Assembly: GCA_040755395.1 (NCBI GenBank) | Contig: JBFMAX010000002.1 | Coordinates: forward strand, 372,001-436,000 | Direction: 5' to 3' | DNA from: Nitrospirota bacterium | GTDB taxonomy: Bacteria; Nitrospirota; Nitrospiria; Nitrospirales; Nitrospiraceae | DNA length: 64,000 nt | Part shown: positions 9,503 to 17,508 of the stretch, piece by piece | Numbering within the stretch: position 1 is the stretch's first letter | Layout of the letters: every line of letters begins with the position of its first letter | Translations under genes and position numbers: made by a program | The notes under the pieces: model-generated | What the model was told of the DNA's origin: nothing | Databases searched by the model: none | Seen by the model: only the letters and a program-made list of their open reading frames with translations

Positions 9503-9588
9503 GGGATGACTCCTGGATAGAGATTGCGTCACTGAATGGCCGGCGCCGGATTCGCGTATCCGCCTGGCCGCGCATCGCTTCCCCTCCC

Positions 9589-10416
9589 CTACACGGTGCC
9601 GTGCTCCTTGCCCAACTCGGTTGAACGTTTTGCCGCCGCCTCGACGGCCGATATCAGCGCCGCCCGCAGTCTCCCCTTTTCCAATTGATACAGACCGGCG
9701 ATGGTCGTCCCGCCCGGCGAGGCAACGCGGTCTTTCAAGCGCCCGGGAGGTTCGCCGCTCTCGATCATCATGCGGGCCGCTCCCAGGACGGTCTGCGCCG
9801 CCAGCAGTTCCGCCACGTGCCGCGGAAGCCCCATCTTCACGCCTCCGTCGGCCAACGCCTCGATCATGACGTACACGTAAGCCGGTCCGCTGCCGCTCAG
9901 GCCGGTGACGGCGTCCATCAGCCGTTCCTCGACGACCACCACCTTACCGACCGATTCGAACACGGTCCGCGCGGTGTTCTGATCGTCCTCCGAAAGTCCG
10001 TGGTTGAACGCCAATGCGGTGACGGCTTCCCGCACCGTGGAGGGTGTATTGGGCATGGCGCGGACGATCCGCGTGACGGCTTTGAGGTGCGAGGCCACTC
10101 GGGCGATCGGATAGCCGGCTGCGACCGAGAGGACGAGACTGTCCGCCGGTACGACCGGCTGAATGTCCTTCAGCACCTCGTCGAGCATTTGAGGTTCAAC
10201 CGACAAAATCATGATGTTCGCAAGTCCGGCTGCCTCTCTATTGTCGCCCGTCGTCTTGATGCGATATCGGTTTTTGAGGTGGTCGCGCCTGTCCGGAAGG
10301 ATATCGGTGGCGATGATCTGCTCCGGCCGGGCGGTGCCGGCCTGCAACAGTCCGGCGATCAATGCGTCCGACATGTTGCCGCCGCCCAGGAAGGCGAGCG
10401 TCTTTACCTTCAGCAT
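9589..10416 (-). CDS. proC: Pyrroline-5-carboxylate reductase
   Basis: This 275-residue cytoplasmic enzyme reduces 1-pyrroline-5-carboxylate to proline with NAD(P)H. The Rossmann motif FLGGGNM lies at residues 9-15. The C-terminal dimerisation domain has the family signature around SGSGPAYVYVMIEALADGG and then SPGGTTIAGL. The ATG at 10416 gives the normal ProC N-terminus (MLKVKTLAFLGGG). There is no ribosome site before it, and the -10 hexamer TATAAT ends only 7 bp upstream, so the mRNA may be leaderless. No other proline gene is in the window. Confidence 0.95.
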   Translation of the reverse strand: MLKVKTLAFLGGGNMSDALIAGLLQAGTARPEQIIATDILPDRRDHLKNRYRIKTTGDNREAAGLANIMILSVEPQMLDEVLKDIQPVVPADSLVLSVAAGYPIARVASHLKAVTRIVRAMPNTPSTVREAVTALAFNHGLSEDDQNTARTVFESVGKVVVVEERLMDAVTGLSGSGPAYVYVMIEALADGGVKMGLPRHVAELLAAQTVLGAARMMIESGEPPGRLKDRVASPGGTTIAGLYQLEKGRLRAALISAVEAAAKRSTELGKEHGTV

Positions 10417-10423
10417 GGGCGCG

Positions 10424-10452
10424 ATTATACTGGCGGCTTGCCGAAGCTTCAA
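10424..10452 (-). promoter_or_regulatory. Sigma-70-type promoter of proC
   Basis: On the minus strand, TTGAAG (10452-10447) is followed by a 17-bp spacer and a perfect TATAAT (10429-10424). The predicted start of transcription falls on or next to the proC ATG at 10416. Confidence 0.75.
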
Positions 10453-10460
10453 CTTGCGGC

Positions 10461-10490
10461 TTGCCGACGGGGCCGGCTCTTCGGTACAGT
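10461..10490 (+). promoter_or_regulatory. Possible sigma-70-type promoter for the HEAT-repeat gene
   Basis: TTGCCG (10461-10466), an 18-bp spacer and TACAGT (10485-10490) form a moderate promoter match 63 bp upstream of the start at 10553. It is divergent from, and adjacent to, the proC promoter. Each hexamer matches 4 of 6 consensus bases, so this is tentative. Confidence 0.4.
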
Positions 10491-10552
10491 GTCGGTATCA
10501 TTCTCGAATCAAATTCCACGGGAGAACCCCGCCGTCGTTGGGAGGGATACCA

Positions 10553-11632
10553 ATGAGAACGTGGGTGTGTTCCCTTTCTCTTCTTTTATTGTTCGGCATT
10601 TTCAGTGCCGACACGTGGGCGCGACGGGAGGCGTTGACGCCTGAACAAAAGGCCAAACTTGAAAAAGCCGAGCGCGTGTTGATCGAGGTGCTGTCTATCA
10701 CCGATAAGGGGGAAATTCCGCCGGGACATCTCGCGGACATCGTGGCCCAGCGCATGAAGGAGTTCGGCTATACGGTCGTCACCGATCCTGCCCAGTCCCA
10801 TGACGTGGTGTTCCGGGTGAAGTGCGAGCAGCGGAAGGTCTGGGAAGGGACGACGAGCATGGGAAGCGATGCCGACCTGCCCGATTCCCCGTCGCGGGTT
10901 TGGAAAGGACCTGCGTGCCAGTTGTTGTACCTGTTAGACGGGAAGAAGATGGGGTGGCGGAAAGAAGTCAGGACGGATTTTCCGGATGCGCAAAAAGCGG
11001 CCGCGGAGGCCAAGGTCGAGGACCCGGGCGCCCATGCGATGGCCAAACTCGGGGAACGCCTCCAGGCGTATGATTTTCCGGCGTTGATCGCCGCCGAATG
11101 GGGCCAGGAGGATCGGCTGCTGAAATTCCTCGACGATCCGACGACGACGCAGGAACGGAAAGTGAAAATCATCGGCTTGCTCGGGTACCTGTTTTCGACC
11201 AAGTCGGTGCCGCGTTTGCTCGAAGCACTGAAGGGGCCGGACGTAGAAATTGCCAAGGCAGCCGCCATCGCCCTGGGAAACATCGGCCGGAAGGAAACCA
11301 TCCCGGTCCTGATCGAAGTCTTGAAAACGGGGAAGCCTGAGCTGCGGGCCGCCGCGGCCAAGGGTCTGGGCATCGTGGGCGCGCTTCACGGCGACTTCGC
11401 GATCATCGATCCGTTGCTGGAGGCGCTGAAAACCGACGATCTGACGGTCAAAACCGAGGTCGCCTGGGCGCTGGGCAAACTGCCGGATCGCCGAGCCTAC
11501 GACCCGCTGTTCGCCATTCAAAAATCGCTCTTCAAGATCAACGATACCACTGCGGATCCCAAGGTCATCAAACTCAAAGAAGCGGTCAATTGGAGTTTGA
11601 AGCAAATCGATACCTGGGAGTATCTGCAATAA
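10553..11632 (+). CDS. Exported HEAT-repeat protein
   Basis: This 359-residue protein has an ATG at 10553 behind a GGGAGG ribosome site and a clear signal peptide (CSLSLLLLFGIFSADTWA). The middle part is a mixed domain of unknown type. About residues 210-335 are built of HEAT/PBS-lyase-like repeats (e.g. VEIAKAAAIALGNIGRKETI and LRAAAAKGLGIVGALHGD). Such repeats make a protein-binding solenoid, so a periplasmic scaffold role is likely but unproven. It is followed by a second exported protein after 35 bp, probably in the same transcript. Confidence 0.75.
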   Translation: MRTWVCSLSLLLLFGIFSADTWARREALTPEQKAKLEKAERVLIEVLSITDKGEIPPGHLADIVAQRMKEFGYTVVTDPAQSHDVVFRVKCEQRKVWEGTTSMGSDADLPDSPSRVWKGPACQLLYLLDGKKMGWRKEVRTDFPDAQKAAAEAKVEDPGAHAMAKLGERLQAYDFPALIAAEWGQEDRLLKFLDDPTTTQERKVKIIGLLGYLFSTKSVPRLLEALKGPDVEIAKAAAIALGNIGRKETIPVLIEVLKTGKPELRAAAAKGLGIVGALHGDFAIIDPLLEALKTDDLTVKTEVAWALGKLPDRRAYDPLFAIQKSLFKINDTTADPKVIKLKEAVNWSLKQIDTWEYLQ

Positions 11633-11667
11633 CCGCTCATCGCGACAACCCATCTCAGAGGCGGACC

Positions 11668-12189
11668 TTGCGCAGGGCGCTGATCGGCGTTGCAGTTCTT
11701 TTCATGATCACATGGGGTATTCCCGGCTGGACGTGCGCTCAAACCGTCGGGGAAGAGGCCGAGATGGAGCGGCTCCGCGTGAAAGCGGAGGAGGCCATCG
11801 CCAATGATGATCCCGACGGCGCGGCGATGAGCATCGGCAAAGCCGCACTGATGGCCTCGGAGTTGGCCAAGCGGGAGATCAGCGCCGTCAAGGGGCGGTT
11901 GTACCGCAGCGCCGAGGCGCTCTTCCGAGCACAAGAAGACGCCTACCGGGCGCTGGCGCTGTTCCGTCGGGCCGGCGGCCAGGCGCCGGCTTCGTCGGGC
12001 GTCTGTAGCACGTTGCGATTGGCGCAGAGCCATCTGCAACACGCGCTGAAACTGTTGGATGAAGACCGGTCTTCCGGCGAGACGGCGTCCGATGCCGCAA
12101 CGGGTGGACGGCTGAAGCAGCTTCGCGAGATGGCCGAAGATTGGAACACCGTGATCGCTTCCATGCACACGGACTTTCAATGCGCGTAA
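11668..12189 (+). CDS. Exported protein of unknown function
   Basis: The TTG at 11668, preceded by an AGAGG-like site, gives a 173-residue protein with a good signal peptide (ALIGVAVLFMITWGIPGW, cleavage near TCAQ). The mature part is helical and charged (EEAEMERLRVKAEEAIANDD) and resembles a TPR-like or coiled helical hairpin protein. A start at the ATG of 11590 would overlap the previous gene by 43 bp and spoil the signal peptide. It likely acts in the periplasm with the HEAT protein upstream. I do not recognise the family. Confidence 0.6.
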   Translation: MRRALIGVAVLFMITWGIPGWTCAQTVGEEAEMERLRVKAEEAIANDDPDGAAMSIGKAALMASELAKREISAVKGRLYRSAEALFRAQEDAYRALALFRRAGGQAPASSGVCSTLRLAQSHLQHALKLLDEDRSSGETASDAATGGRLKQLREMAEDWNTVIASMHTDFQCA

Positions 12190-12196
12190 GCCGGGC

Positions 12197-12238
12197 GAGG
12201 GGCGCGGGGCTAGCCTCCGGCCGCTGGCCCCTCGCCTA
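12197..12238. repeat. Heptamer-register inverted repeat
   Basis: Just after the exported-protein gene, GGCGAGGGGC (12194-12203) pairs with GCCCCTCGCC (12227-12236). Read in 7-bp steps the stretch gives related units (GAGGGGC, GCGGGGC, TAGCCTC, CGGCCGC, TGGCCCC). It may act as a weak terminator, but no T-run follows. Confidence 0.5.
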
Positions 12239-12319
12239 AATCTCAGGTTGTTGAACAACTATGTCGGCGCCATCGAACCGCAAGACGTCGGCAGATGACA
12301 AACAGGATCAGAATAGCCG

Positions 12320-12521
12320 GCAGGATGTTCAAAAAGGCCGTCGCACCCGCCAGGCGGGTACCCGGGCCGCAGCGAGCGAAGAGGCGAGGCGTACTCGGGG
12401 CACCCGTTGCTCTTCTTGGTGCAACGGGTCCAAGACGTTGAGCCTCTGAGCGTCAGACCCATTGCGCTACAAGAGCAATGGGTACCCCAACAAAGCTGGC
12501 GGACTTTTTCAACAATCCTGC
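12320..12521. repeat. Palindromic intergenic repeat element with two hairpins
   Basis: The ends are imperfect inverted copies: GCAGGATGTTCAAAAAGGCC at 12320 and the complement of GGACTTTTTCAACAATCCTGC ending at 12521. Inside are two 9-bp hairpins, ACCCGTTGC/GCAACGGGT (12402-12429) and ACCCATTGC/GCAATGGGT (12457-12483). They differ by a compensating pair change. There is no reading frame of note. It looks like a non-autonomous mobile or REP-like element. Its right end touches the stop codon of the PIN gene. No second copy was found in this window. Confidence 0.6.
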
Positions 12522-12964
12522 TAATCTTCCTCCGGATTGATCACGTGAAGCCCCAAGGGCCGGCAAGCTCCCAACAGGTGCTGGTCCGAGCTGACCACCG
12601 TCAATCGAAGCGGTTTCAATTCCAAGGCCAGGGCCAAATGGAGCGCTTGCGACGAGCGCAGGTGTGGAAAGTCGAGGATCAGTTCTTTCGTGGACAGAAA
12701 CGTCTCCATGGTGGGCGCGATAAAATGAAACAGGCCCTGCGAGGATTCGACCTCGAACCGGTAGATGACCGAATAGCAATCGTCCCGGGTCAACTCGCCC
12801 TGCTTGGCGCGGATCGAGAGCGTCGAATAGAGATCGGTGATAGCCCAGGTCGGCAGGATCGCCACCTTCCCGCGCTTGACCAGGAGCTTGTTGACGATGC
12901 GGCTTCCCCGCTCCGAGCTGTACCGCTTCACCAGCCCGGTCGAGTCGAAATAATAGTACGGCAT
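12521..12964 (-). CDS. PIN-domain ribonuclease-type toxin, active site partly altered
   Basis: This 147-residue protein has the PIN (VapC-like) layout. The first acidic residue is in YYYFDSTGLVKRY (Asp7). The second position is in TWAITDLYSTL, where Asp replaces the usual Glu. The third region is RSSQALHLALAL, where Gln stands where the family has Asp. The fourth is VVSSDQHLLGACRPLGLHVI. Such proteins cleave RNA and are held by an antitoxin. The gene follows a small basic protein after 3 bp, as in type II pairs. The missing third acid may reduce or abolish nuclease activity. Confidence 0.8.
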   Translation of the reverse strand: MPYYYFDSTGLVKRYSSERGSRIVNKLLVKRGKVAILPTWAITDLYSTLSIRAKQGELTRDDCYSVIYRFEVESSQGLFHFIAPTMETFLSTKELILDFPHLRSSQALHLALALELKPLRLTVVSSDQHLLGACRPLGLHVINPEED

Positions 12965-12967
12965 GGA

Positions 12968-13249
12968 TCACCCCCTCCCCTTCAGGATGAAGTCCGCCAG
13001 CGACGTCGGAAGCTTGGACAGACGATCCTGTAACTCGTCCAGCGGCACTTGGTCGTAGCCCTGCTTGCGCAGCAAGTCGACGAGGCTTCCGCTTCTGACC
13101 GCTTCGGTATCCTTGAGAATCCGTCTGACGAGTCGTCGCTTGACGAGGCGGCTGGGTATCCGCCGGCTGGTCCGGCCTGACTCCTTGTTCCGGGATGAAT
13201 TGGAGGTAGAAGACGTGCGCGCGGCGGAGGACTTTGACTTTGGGGCCAT
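12968..13249 (-). CDS. Putative antitoxin-like protein upstream of the PIN gene
   Basis: This 93-residue protein has a very basic Ser/Arg/Lys-rich N-terminal half (about residues 1-45) and a helical C-terminal part (SLVDLLRKQGYDQVPLDEL, then LPTSLADFILKGRG). It ends 3 bp before the PIN gene and is transcribed with it, so an antitoxin or toxin-binding role is inferred from position only. I do not see a standard AbrB, RHH or Phd DNA-binding motif. Confidence 0.55.
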   Translation of the reverse strand: MAPKSKSSAARTSSTSNSSRNKESGRTSRRIPSRLVKRRLVRRILKDTEAVRSGSLVDLLRKQGYDQVPLDELQDRLSKLPTSLADFILKGRG

Positions 13250-13266
13250 TCAGCCTCCTTTCTTCT

Positions 13267-14454
13267 TCACATGGATAGAGGGTTCGTTGCAGGGGGCGCC
13301 GACGTTTCATCGCCCCGCGGGCATCCGGCCGGAGGACCGGCGGCAGCCGGCAGTTCCGCGTCGCCGTAGATGTAGCCGGCGATGGCCTTCGCCAGGTCAG
13401 ACGCAAATTCCTGCTGCATGACACGCAACGCCTTGGCCGTCGCTTCCCTGGTCGTCAGGTGCCCTTCTTTTCCGCCTTTCGAGACGGCGCCGACGATCCG
13501 CTGCGTGGCCAGCTCCTGTATCACGAAGTCGCTGCACCAGCGGACGAATTGAAACTGCGGATCGCGCACGTCGATCGGCCACAACCGGACGGTACCCTTG
13601 ACGATCAGTTCGGGTGTTGGACCCCCCTCGCCTCCGAGAGACGAACTTTCTCCGGCCGGCGGACGTCCCGTCACCGAGAGCCCTTCCCGGATCAGTCCCT
13701 CCATCACCGCGCGTTGGATCGGTTCCGCCTGATCGCCGGTGACTTCCACCGCGACCGCCAGGTTGGCCGCCAGAAACTGTTCCAGTTCCGCCGTCAGTTC
13801 GGCGACCCGATAGGCGGGCGGATGGCCTTGGCCGCTGGCGCGAATCACCCGCAGGTCGGCGTTGTAGGCTTCCCGCACCACCAGGTTCCTGGCGGCCCGT
13901 TTCAGATTCCTGACACGCGCGAGCTTATCTTGGGTGCGGCGGGCCTCCGTCACTTCCGTGTCGATCGTCCGATCCAATTCGGCGATCCGTTCCAACAACG
14001 CCGACTCAGCCTGCGCACGGTTCATGCCTGCCAGCGCATAATGCTGGCCGCTTCGCCGGTCGAACCAGGTATCCAAAATCCGCACATTCTCGAGCACCTT
14101 GTCCGTCGAGACGCGGGTGACATTGTCGAGGGTCAGGCGACGCTCCGTCGTCGCCTTGCCTCGGTTTTCGATCAGGAGATACGATTCCCAGTCCTTCGCC
14201 TGCGCGTTGATTTCGGCTTTGAAAATCCTGGCCACCGCCGCATAGGCTTGTTCCGCGGCGATCGTCCGGGTTTCGGCTTGACCGATTCCAAGCAGGTATT
14301 GGCTTGGAGGAAACTCCGGGCTGGATCCATCGAGCCATCCCGGCTTGTTTTTGGACCAGGACCATGTGCAGGCTGGCAGCGCCGACGATGAAAGGATGAG
14401 CGCCATCGTGAGGACCGCAAGGCCCCGGTTTCTCCCCGGCGTGAGAGGCGTCAC
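13267..14454 (-). CDS. LPP20 family lipoprotein
   Basis: This 395-residue lipoprotein has a hydrophobic signal segment ending in the lipobox LPAC, so it is probably anchored in the outer membrane facing the periplasm. The LPP20 domain (about residues 35-150) includes PPSQYLLGIGQAETRTIA and a conserved ALAGMNR stretch. A long helical region follows (about 150-190), and the C-terminus is rich in Pro/Ala. The start is a GTG at 14454 overlapping the stop codon of the upstream gene (GTGA), which points to translational coupling. It is last in a four-gene lipoprotein operon and may act in cell-envelope assembly. Confidence 0.75.
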   Translation of the reverse strand: MTPLTPGRNRGLAVLTMALILSSSALPACTWSWSKNKPGWLDGSSPEFPPSQYLLGIGQAETRTIAAEQAYAAVARIFKAEINAQAKDWESYLLIENRGKATTERRLTLDNVTRVSTDKVLENVRILDTWFDRRSGQHYALAGMNRAQAESALLERIAELDRTIDTEVTEARRTQDKLARVRNLKRAARNLVVREAYNADLRVIRASGQGHPPAYRVAELTAELEQFLAANLAVAVEVTGDQAEPIQRAVMEGLIREGLSVTGRPPAGESSSLGGEGGPTPELIVKGTVRLWPIDVRDPQFQFVRWCSDFVIQELATQRIVGAVSKGGKEGHLTTREATAKALRVMQQEFASDLAKAIAGYIYGDAELPAAAGPPAGCPRGDETSAPPATNPLSM

Positions 14455-15941
14455 TGGATCACCCGTCGGATCAGGAACTTCGTTTCACCCGCCCGAAGCG
14501 TCATCGAGTGCGAAGCGTTCGGGTTCACCCCATCTCCTCGCCGGCCTCCGGGATCGATCCGGACTTCGTATTCGCCCGGGGGCACCCACAGGCGTGATAG
14601 ATGGATTTCATCCGGCAGGGTTCGCCAACTGCGTTTGTCCGCTTCTTCGGAGTACACGGCCAGCCCCTTGGTCAAGAGCCCGACCAAGAGGCCGATCCAC
14701 GGCCCCGCGTCTTTCCCGGCCGCCTGCTGGGCACCGCGAGTCGCGCCTTCGGCCATGGTGAACTTCGTAGCCGCCCGCGCGACCGCTTTCACGGCGATGG
14801 CGGGGAGCCGCTCCGACAACGCCTTTTCCGCCAGGGCCGTCAGATTGTGGGCCAGTTCCGTCCGCGCGGTGAACGAGCCGCCGGTTCCGCTGAGGGTGAT
14901 CTGCTCGTAGCTCACCTGTGTCTTTTGCGGCACCAGCCTCGGCAAGGCCACACGGACGACGCGGCCGCTCAGACCATAAAGAACGCTTTCCGCGGCGCGG
15001 TTTTCGTAGCGGTTTCCGGCGCCCAGGCCCTTCGTCAGCAACACCAGTTGAAGCGCGTCCAGGCTGACGGGAAGATCGACGAACAGATCTTCCTTGCGCG
15101 GAGCGCGGCCATTATAGCTGATCACGACGACTTGAGCGAGATGCTCTTGCTCGTGTTTGGACTGCCACACGGCATCGGGAAAAAGCCGGCGGTACTCCTC
15201 GAATTCTGCGGTCAAGTGCAAGGCGTCCGTCACCCGTAGAAGATCCGCGCGGAGGGTCGGCGGCACGGGTGTGTGGGACCAGGTCCGCATCCTCTCATAG
15301 GCCTCATAGGCTTTGCGGTAGGCGATGAACGCGTTGTTGAGGTCACCGGCGGCCTCATAGAGGATGCCGGTGAGATAGCGGGCGAATGCATCGTCCCGGT
15401 AGCCGTCCCTTTCCTTCGTCTTGTCGGCCAACACGTTTAGCCGGTTGTCGATCCGCCTCGCCTCCACCAATGCGTCGTCGAGTCGGCCCATGACCGCATA
15501 GTTCAAGGCTTTGACGACGTTGATCATCACCTGTTCGTAGGGATCGCCTTCATACGGCAATTCGGTGTCATTGATGAGGAAGGCTTTGGCTTCGGTGCGT
15601 ATCCTGCGGGTGTAGAGACGGTCGATCTCTTCCTCCGCCTGTTCGAGGACCGCGTTGCTTCGGTCGTACTGACCCGACAGGTGCAGCGTCATCCCGCGGT
15701 CCATGCCGTAGAGGACTCGGCTTTTGGACCCGTACTCCTTTTCCGCTTGTTCGACGATCTGGTCGGCTCGGTGCGGGTCGTGTGCTCGGAGGCTGTCTTC
15801 GATGAGGATGTATCGGTTGACCTTGGGACCGCAACCGGCGAGGAGCGTGAGGGCGACACCCGCGACCGCCAGGCATGCCCGCGGGGAGAAAGCGCGCGCC
15901 TTTGCACCCGAGGTTGAAGGGAGTAAGAAAGAAGGGCTCAA
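14451..15941 (-). CDS. COG3014-like lipoprotein with TPR-like N-terminal half
   Basis: This 496-residue protein begins with a signal segment and lipobox LAGC. Helical TPR-like repeats occupy about residues 45-240 (e.g. DDAFARYLTGILYEAAGDLN). A C-terminal beta-rich domain ends in WVPPGEYEVRIDPGG and LRAGETKFLIRR. The family occurs beside LpoB-type and LPP20-type lipoproteins, as here. The apparent start is a TTG at 15941 without a good ribosome site, so the exact start is uncertain. The role is unknown; peptidoglycan-synthase regulation is suggested by its neighbour. Confidence 0.75.
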   Translation of the reverse strand: MSPSFLLPSTSGAKARAFSPRACLAVAGVALTLLAGCGPKVNRYILIEDSLRAHDPHRADQIVEQAEKEYGSKSRVLYGMDRGMTLHLSGQYDRSNAVLEQAEEEIDRLYTRRIRTEAKAFLINDTELPYEGDPYEQVMINVVKALNYAVMGRLDDALVEARRIDNRLNVLADKTKERDGYRDDAFARYLTGILYEAAGDLNNAFIAYRKAYEAYERMRTWSHTPVPPTLRADLLRVTDALHLTAEFEEYRRLFPDAVWQSKHEQEHLAQVVVISYNGRAPRKEDLFVDLPVSLDALQLVLLTKGLGAGNRYENRAAESVLYGLSGRVVRVALPRLVPQKTQVSYEQITLSGTGGSFTARTELAHNLTALAEKALSERLPAIAVKAVARAATKFTMAEGATRGAQQAAGKDAGPWIGLLVGLLTKGLAVYSEEADKRSWRTLPDEIHLSRLWVPPGEYEVRIDPGGRRGDGVNPNASHSMTLRAGETKFLIRRVIQ

Positions 15942-15956
15942 CGGGGCACGTGGAGC

Positions 15957-16586
15957 CTAAAAAATCGTCCGTTTGCGTTCGATGACTTTCTTGATCTTTT
16001 TCTGCCCGAACCAGGACTTCACATTGCTTTCGAGGTCGATCATCTCGAGATCGACCTGATAGAACACGGCCTTGACGCCGTCCGTCTCGTCGAGGATGGT
16101 CGAGATGCTCCCTTTCATCATGTAGTCGGCGCCGAGTTCTTTTCCCGGAGCCTTCTGCGTATCCTCGCGGGCATGGACGGCCTGCTCGCGCCGCTCCTCG
16201 CGGATCTCCTCCCGTTCGCCCTTGCCGGCGACAAACGTGACCTTCTGCGAATTTGTCAATTCTCGGGCCAGATCCTGCACGAAAGTCTGTACATTGATAT
16301 GCTCGTGGCTGCGGTTCAGAATCGTCCCGACGATGACGACCGGTTGGCGGTTCTTCGATTTGACGAAATTGTCCAGCCACGGATAGCTGAGCGCCTGCTT
16401 GACCAACTCTTCGGCGACTTGGCGGGAATCGGTGTCGTTCCAGCGGCCGCTGAGATCCGTCACGACGCCGGGGTCCACGCGGGTCACCTTGGCTTCGGCG
16501 CCGCAGCCCGCCAGCCATAGTGACAGCGCGAGCAATGCCGGGGCCGTCGCGATCCTCCATCCTGGCGCCATCCACGTCTCCTGCAT
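15957..16586 (-). CDS. LpoB-like penicillin-binding protein activator lipoprotein
   Basis: This ~209-residue lipoprotein has lipobox LAGC. The ATG at 16586 has AGGGAGG 5 bp upstream; an ATG at 16571 with its own GGAG is also possible. The domain matches the LpoB/COG3417 type: DLSGRWNDTDSRQVAEELV near the mature N-terminus, then PVVIVGTILNRSHEHINVQ and GADYMMKGSISTILDE. LpoB proteins reach from the outer membrane to stimulate bifunctional peptidoglycan synthases. It lies 15 bp upstream of the COG3014-like gene. The function is inferred from the family. Confidence 0.8.
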   Translation of the reverse strand: MQETWMAPGWRIATAPALLALSLWLAGCGAEAKVTRVDPGVVTDLSGRWNDTDSRQVAEELVKQALSYPWLDNFVKSKNRQPVVIVGTILNRSHEHINVQTFVQDLARELTNSQKVTFVAGKGEREEIREERREQAVHAREDTQKAPGKELGADYMMKGSISTILDETDGVKAVFYQVDLEMIDLESNVKSWFGQKKIKKVIERKRTIF

Positions 16587-16645
16587 GCACACCTCCCTGC
16601 TACAGTCAGAGTCCGGAACAGTGGAACAAACGGGAGAGATGGAAA

Positions 16646-17212
16646 CTACCGGTTGGCCCGTTTCTCTTCTTCCTTTTCCAATCGCTCGAAGAGTCGGTCG
16701 GCGTTTTTTCGGACGAAGTCGCGCACCTGGGCGTTCAGCTCCTTCGCCTGCTCCAGGTTGCTTTTCATATCCTCCAAGCTGAGCTTCGCCAGTACGTAGT
16801 AGGTGCCGGTCTTTTCGTCCTTGTAACGGTCGACGGGACGGACGCCGCTGAGCGTGACGGTCGTGATGGTCTTAATAGCCCGCTCCACGTTCTGCTCTTC
16901 CGTGTTTCTGGTGAAATCGCCGGCTGTGGTGGATGCGGCGTAGTCCCGCATGAGGTAGCCGGTATAGGTCTCGAAGTTTTTCGCGATCTCGGCCCGCGCG
17001 CGATTCTCGGCCGTGTCCCACGCGAGCGGCTCATTCTTCACGCCGACCACCGATCCGACCCCGTAGAAGGCCTTCGAATCCTTGTCGTTATAGGCGCCCG
17101 ATCCCTTCTTGACCCAGGTCGGAGCGCCGCCGCAGGCGGTCAGTCCGATCAGAAGCGCAAGGGCGAGTCCGCTTCCTGTGAGTTTCGCAAGAAGCCCATT
17201 GGGTGTGCGCAT
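16646..17212 (-). CDS. LPP20-like lipoprotein, first gene of the lipoprotein operon
   Basis: This 188-residue lipoprotein starts at an ATG at 17212 with AGGAGG 7 bp upstream. Its signal segment ends in the lipobox LTAC. The mature part has the LPP20 pattern (FYGVGSVVGVKNEPLAWD, ENRARAEIAKNFETYTGYL, then YYVLAKLSLEDM). A charged helical tail follows (KNADRLFERLEKEEEKR). A strong sigma-70-type promoter lies upstream at 17356-17384, so this gene probably heads the run into the LpoB-like, COG3014-like and second LPP20 genes. The cellular role is unknown beyond the envelope. Confidence 0.78.
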   Translation of the reverse strand: MRTPNGLLAKLTGSGLALALLIGLTACGGAPTWVKKGSGAYNDKDSKAFYGVGSVVGVKNEPLAWDTAENRARAEIAKNFETYTGYLMRDYAASTTAGDFTRNTEEQNVERAIKTITTVTLSGVRPVDRYKDEKTGTYYVLAKLSLEDMKSNLEQAKELNAQVRDFVRKNADRLFERLEKEEEKRANR

Positions 17213-17315
17213 GGGAATTCCTCCTTCGTGCATGCTGCTGCCGTGGTCGGTGGACCGCAAGGCGCGGTTTATGTCTTATTGGTCATCAAACGGCACGGTC
17301 TGATGCGGGATAACC

Positions 17316-17337
17316 ATTCACGTACGATTCACGTACG
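17316..17337. repeat. Perfect 11-bp tandem repeat in the lipoprotein leader
   Basis: ATTCACGTACG occurs twice head to tail at 17316-17326 and 17327-17337. Each unit holds the palindrome CGTACG. With transcription starting near 17349 it would lie at the beginning of the leader of the lipoprotein operon. Confidence 0.7.
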
Positions 17338-17355
17338 ATCAAAAACACTCGAAAA

Positions 17356-17384
17356 GATGCTAACATGCACCCCTCATGCTGTCA
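17356..17384 (-). promoter_or_regulatory. Sigma-70-type promoter of the lipoprotein operon
   Basis: On the minus strand, a perfect TTGACA (17384-17379), a 17-bp spacer and TAGCAT (17361-17356) precede the gene at 17212. This gives a leader of about 137 nt. Confidence 0.7.
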
Positions 17385-17508
17385 ACGCAACTGAACGGGA
17401 AACGTTGACAGCAAGGTCGCCTGTTTCGGAACTCGCGAGCAGCAAATAGCATGCACCTCTCAGCTATTCGATGCTCGATGTCGGCTATTTTTTTCAAGGA
17501 GGAATGCC

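Noticed and set aside
12320-12521. Insertion sequence
   Set aside because: Inverted ends are present but there is no transposase frame, and no target-site duplication could be defined; a non-autonomous repeat fits better.
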